38,819 nt of DNA from positions 1 to 38,819 of the forward strand of contig PKTE01000277.1 in assembly GCA_002869335.1 (NCBI GenBank). The letters are read 5' to 3'. Position numbers and translations under genes: made by a program. Shown here one piece after another: positions 36,689 through 38,819 of the stretch. Each line of letters begins with the position of its first letter. Positions within the stretch are counted from its first letter, which is position 1. The notes beneath the pieces are model-generated. The model had not been told where the DNA came from and did not search any database. It saw nothing but the letters and a program-made list of their open reading frames with translations. This stretch comes from Salinivirgaceae bacterium (GTDB lineage Bacteria; Bacteroidota; Bacteroidia; Bacteroidales; Salinivirgaceae).

Positions 36689-37851
36689 ATAACTTCCACA
36701 TCAATCCATTCGAATGCTGTTTTCAGATCCAGGGTAACATCTCCTTCAATAATTAAATGGTGGTTTCCAAGGGGATTGTTACGGAGCTTACTTAACTTTT
36801 CTTCAGATAGAATAACTTCAATTTGTGTTCGGCAATTGTTCGGTGATTTTGGTCTGTCTTTTATTATGCCGGATGCTACAAATGCCTTTTTAAGTTGATT
36901 GTCGAAACGGAAAACTGTAACCACATCAGGTCTAAGAATGCCCTGAATTGCAGTTCCTTCATCGGTTTCAAAATGAGTTGGAATAGTATAGTTTTTCACA
37001 TATGATAAGGGAACTGTACAATGTGCAAAAAAAGCGCTCTTATCAGTTACTTTTACAGTATTGGCCATCCATGGAATTTTGTCTATTAATGCTTTTGTAA
37101 ACATCATTCCGGTTATACTTACCATATCACCTTCACAGCCGGCAGGAATTCCTTGATCATTCAGTAATGATAGCGAGAGACATGCGGTTACTTTTTGCTC
37201 CTTTACCAGTGGGAAACACTCAACAGTAATAGCATCCAAATGGTTTTCTTTAATAGTTTTTTTAAGTAGGCTGTGGACTTGAGCAGCTTCTTCAAGTTTA
37301 GGATTTTTGTCTGATTTAAAGTGTTCTAGGAAGTCTTCTGAAACTTCGCAATTTTTGAAAGAAGGAATAGCATCCCAGGAAACAGGAGCAAAGTAAATTC
37401 CAAACTTATCTTTTAAGACATGGGGGTCAACTTCAGACGCCACAAGCCAGTCAGAGATTGTACCTATTAAACCAAGTTCCTGATCGCGGAGTTTGTCCAG
37501 AGCATTAAATGTATTGTAAAGTGCTACACCTTTTTGTCTGATGTTGGGTTCATAAATAGACCAAACTACAGATTCTAACTCTTCTGAATCTAAATATGCT
37601 TTTACTTCTGTAGCAGAAGCATGGGAATTGTCTTCATCATGCGTTAATAAAACAATCTTATCGATGAAAGCACCGGCATTTATAGCTTCTCGTTCACTTC
37701 CGCCACTTAAGAAAAAAAGAATATCAGGCTTGGTGTCAACTACTTCGTAGATCTCTTCTGGAAAATTTGTGTCTAATAGTTTATATCCTTTTTCGTATAT
37801 TTCGTCTGGTGCTCCAGTGTGAGCCAGAAATTTTATGCGTAATTTTCTCAT
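36685..37851 (-). CDS. L-fucose/L-arabinose isomerase-like (FucI/AraA C-terminal fold) protein
   Basis: DAITVECFPLVKEQKVTACLSLSLLNDQGIPAGCEGDMVSITGMMFTKAL and GTAIQGILRPDVVTVFRF resemble the sugar isomerase C-terminal region. Confidence 0.7.
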   Translation of the reverse strand: MRKLRIKFLAHTGAPDEIYEKGYKLLDTNFPEEIYEVVDTKPDILFFLSGGSEREAINAGAFIDKIVLLTHDEDNSHASATEVKAYLDSEELESVVWSIYEPNIRQKGVALYNTFNALDKLRDQELGLIGTISDWLVASEVDPHVLKDKFGIYFAPVSWDAIPSFKNCEVSEDFLEHFKSDKNPKLEEAAQVHSLLKKTIKENHLDAITVECFPLVKEQKVTACLSLSLLNDQGIPAGCEGDMVSITGMMFTKALIDKIPWMANTVKVTDKSAFFAHCTVPLSYVKNYTIPTHFETDEGTAIQGILRPDVVTVFRFDNQLKKAFVASGIIKDRPKSPNNCRTQIEVILSEEKLSKLRNNPLGNHHLIIEGDVTLDLKTAFEWIDVEVI

Positions 37852-37954
37852 TTTATTAACCTTTGTGCGAATTTACATTTTTTAATTGAGAAAGTACGGA
37901 ACAAAATATTGGGAGGTTGCCTACGTTATTTTTATTACACTAATTTGATGCATT

Positions 37955-38764
37955 ATGAAAAAGCGTGTTTTAATTACACTTTTGATTGTTCCTTTTTGTT
38001 TCAATAGTTTTGCGAAGAATCCCCCTGGAACAGTTACGGTTGATGAGAATTTTTTTATTGATGCCTATGAAGTTTCCAATTTAGATTGGAGAGAATATAT
38101 GTTTTGGACTAAACGAATTTATGGTCGAAATTCTCCGGAATATAAAGCGGTATTGCCGGATACACTGGTGTGGAGACGGCCCGGTGCATATAACGAGCCT
38201 TATGTTCAGTATTACCATAAACATCCGGCGTATTTTAATTATCCAGTAGTGGGTATAAGTTATGATCAGGCTGTTGCTTATTGTAAATGGAGAACCGATC
38301 GTGTCAATGAAAAAATTTACATCAAAGAAAATAAAATTGAACCCAATGATGGGCAACAGTTTCCGGAAGCACCTCAAGTATATAAATACAGACTCCCAAC
38401 CAAAGCAGAATGGGAAAGAGTAGCCAAAATTGGGTATTCTGAACGGACTAAAAAGAAGATGAATCGAAAAAAGAACAAAGGTAAAGAACGTCATAATTTA
38501 TATGGAAATGAAACGGAAGAAGGTCTCGATAAAGCTTTAAATAATAAACCTGATATTACAAACCAAGTAGATTCCTATTGGCCAAATGCTATTGGAGTTT
38601 ACAATATCATTGGCAATGTGGGTGAAATGGTACAAGGGAAGTTTGTTAAAGGCGGCGGTTGGAGAACCAAAGTAGAGCATGCTAAGGTAGAAATTGACTT
38701 TGAATATGTGAATCCCAAATATTGGGTTGGATTCAGGTGCGTTTGTGAAAAAGTTCATCAATAA
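37955..38764 (+). CDS. Secreted SUMF1/formylglycine-generating-enzyme-like domain protein (GldJ/GldK-like)
   Basis: FFIDAYEVSNLDWREYM, YPVVGISYDQAVAYCKWRTDRVNE, YRLPTKAEWERVAKIG, NIIGNVGEMVQGKFVKGGGWR, WVGFRCV. Confidence 0.88.
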   Translation: MKKRVLITLLIVPFCFNSFAKNPPGTVTVDENFFIDAYEVSNLDWREYMFWTKRIYGRNSPEYKAVLPDTLVWRRPGAYNEPYVQYYHKHPAYFNYPVVGISYDQAVAYCKWRTDRVNEKIYIKENKIEPNDGQQFPEAPQVYKYRLPTKAEWERVAKIGYSERTKKKMNRKKNKGKERHNLYGNETEEGLDKALNNKPDITNQVDSYWPNAIGVYNIIGNVGEMVQGKFVKGGGWRTKVEHAKVEIDFEYVNPKYWVGFRCVCEKVHQ

Positions 38765-38768
38765 TTAT

Positions 38769-38819
38769 ATGGATAGCAATAAGTGGATTTACAAAACCGA
38801 CGATAATAACCGAAGCAGA
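38769..38819 (+). CDS. Start of a downstream ORF truncated by the window edge
   Basis: ATG 4 nt after the preceding stop, open to the window end: MDSNKWIYKTDDNNRSR. Too short to identify. Confidence 0.35.
   Translation, partial: MDSNKWIYKTDDNNRSR

Noticed and set aside
38081-38494. 137-aa minus-strand ORF antisense to the SUMF1-like gene
   Set aside because: Phe/Ile-rich shadow of the sense gene. No start context or domain.

Overview
This 38.8 kb AT-rich window comes from a Bacteroidota chromosome, probably Bacteroidales/Marinilabiliales-like. The basis is T9SS-type C-terminal sorting domains, DUF4271-hemD linkage, TAnnTTTG promoter boxes and near-absence of Shine-Dalgarno sequences. Most of it is ordinary, densely packed core genome. 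From left to right it contains: the end of a TolC-like gene with RND efflux MFP and permease; an operon of exported proteins (DUF2271-like + T9SS domain, M28 peptidase + T9SS domain, lipoprotein esterase); a SO_0444-like permease fused to an HMA domain; a 117-aa orphan; two tandem TonB-dependent receptors; rplM-rpsI-rpsB-tsf, pyrH and frr; a coupled OmpA-lipoprotein/radical SAM pair on the minus strand; DUF4271-hemD; rnpA-S41 protease; a conserved unknown; a CPBP protease divergent from dusB; a degenerate E2/CAT-like acyltransferase; riboflavin synthase; a YhbP-like protein; thiL; a tandem UspA protein; a MetA-like outer-membrane protein with a SGNH/CE2-like esterase; a FucI-like protein; and a SUMF1/GldJ-like protein. 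I see no CRISPR array, transposon, tRNA, rRNA or phage module, and no clear multi-gene novel defence or biosynthetic system. The observations most worth checking are: a perfect AGGAGG before a GTG-started rplM; a 57-aa two-helix membrane ORF missing from the ORF track (9606-9779, minus strand); a stand-alone E2-fold protein that has lost the HxxxDG motif; possible interlocked dusB/CPBP promoters; a possible leaderless rnpA promoter inside the hemD terminator; and a structured pyrH-frr gap. No database search or folding was run. Family names come from motif recognition.
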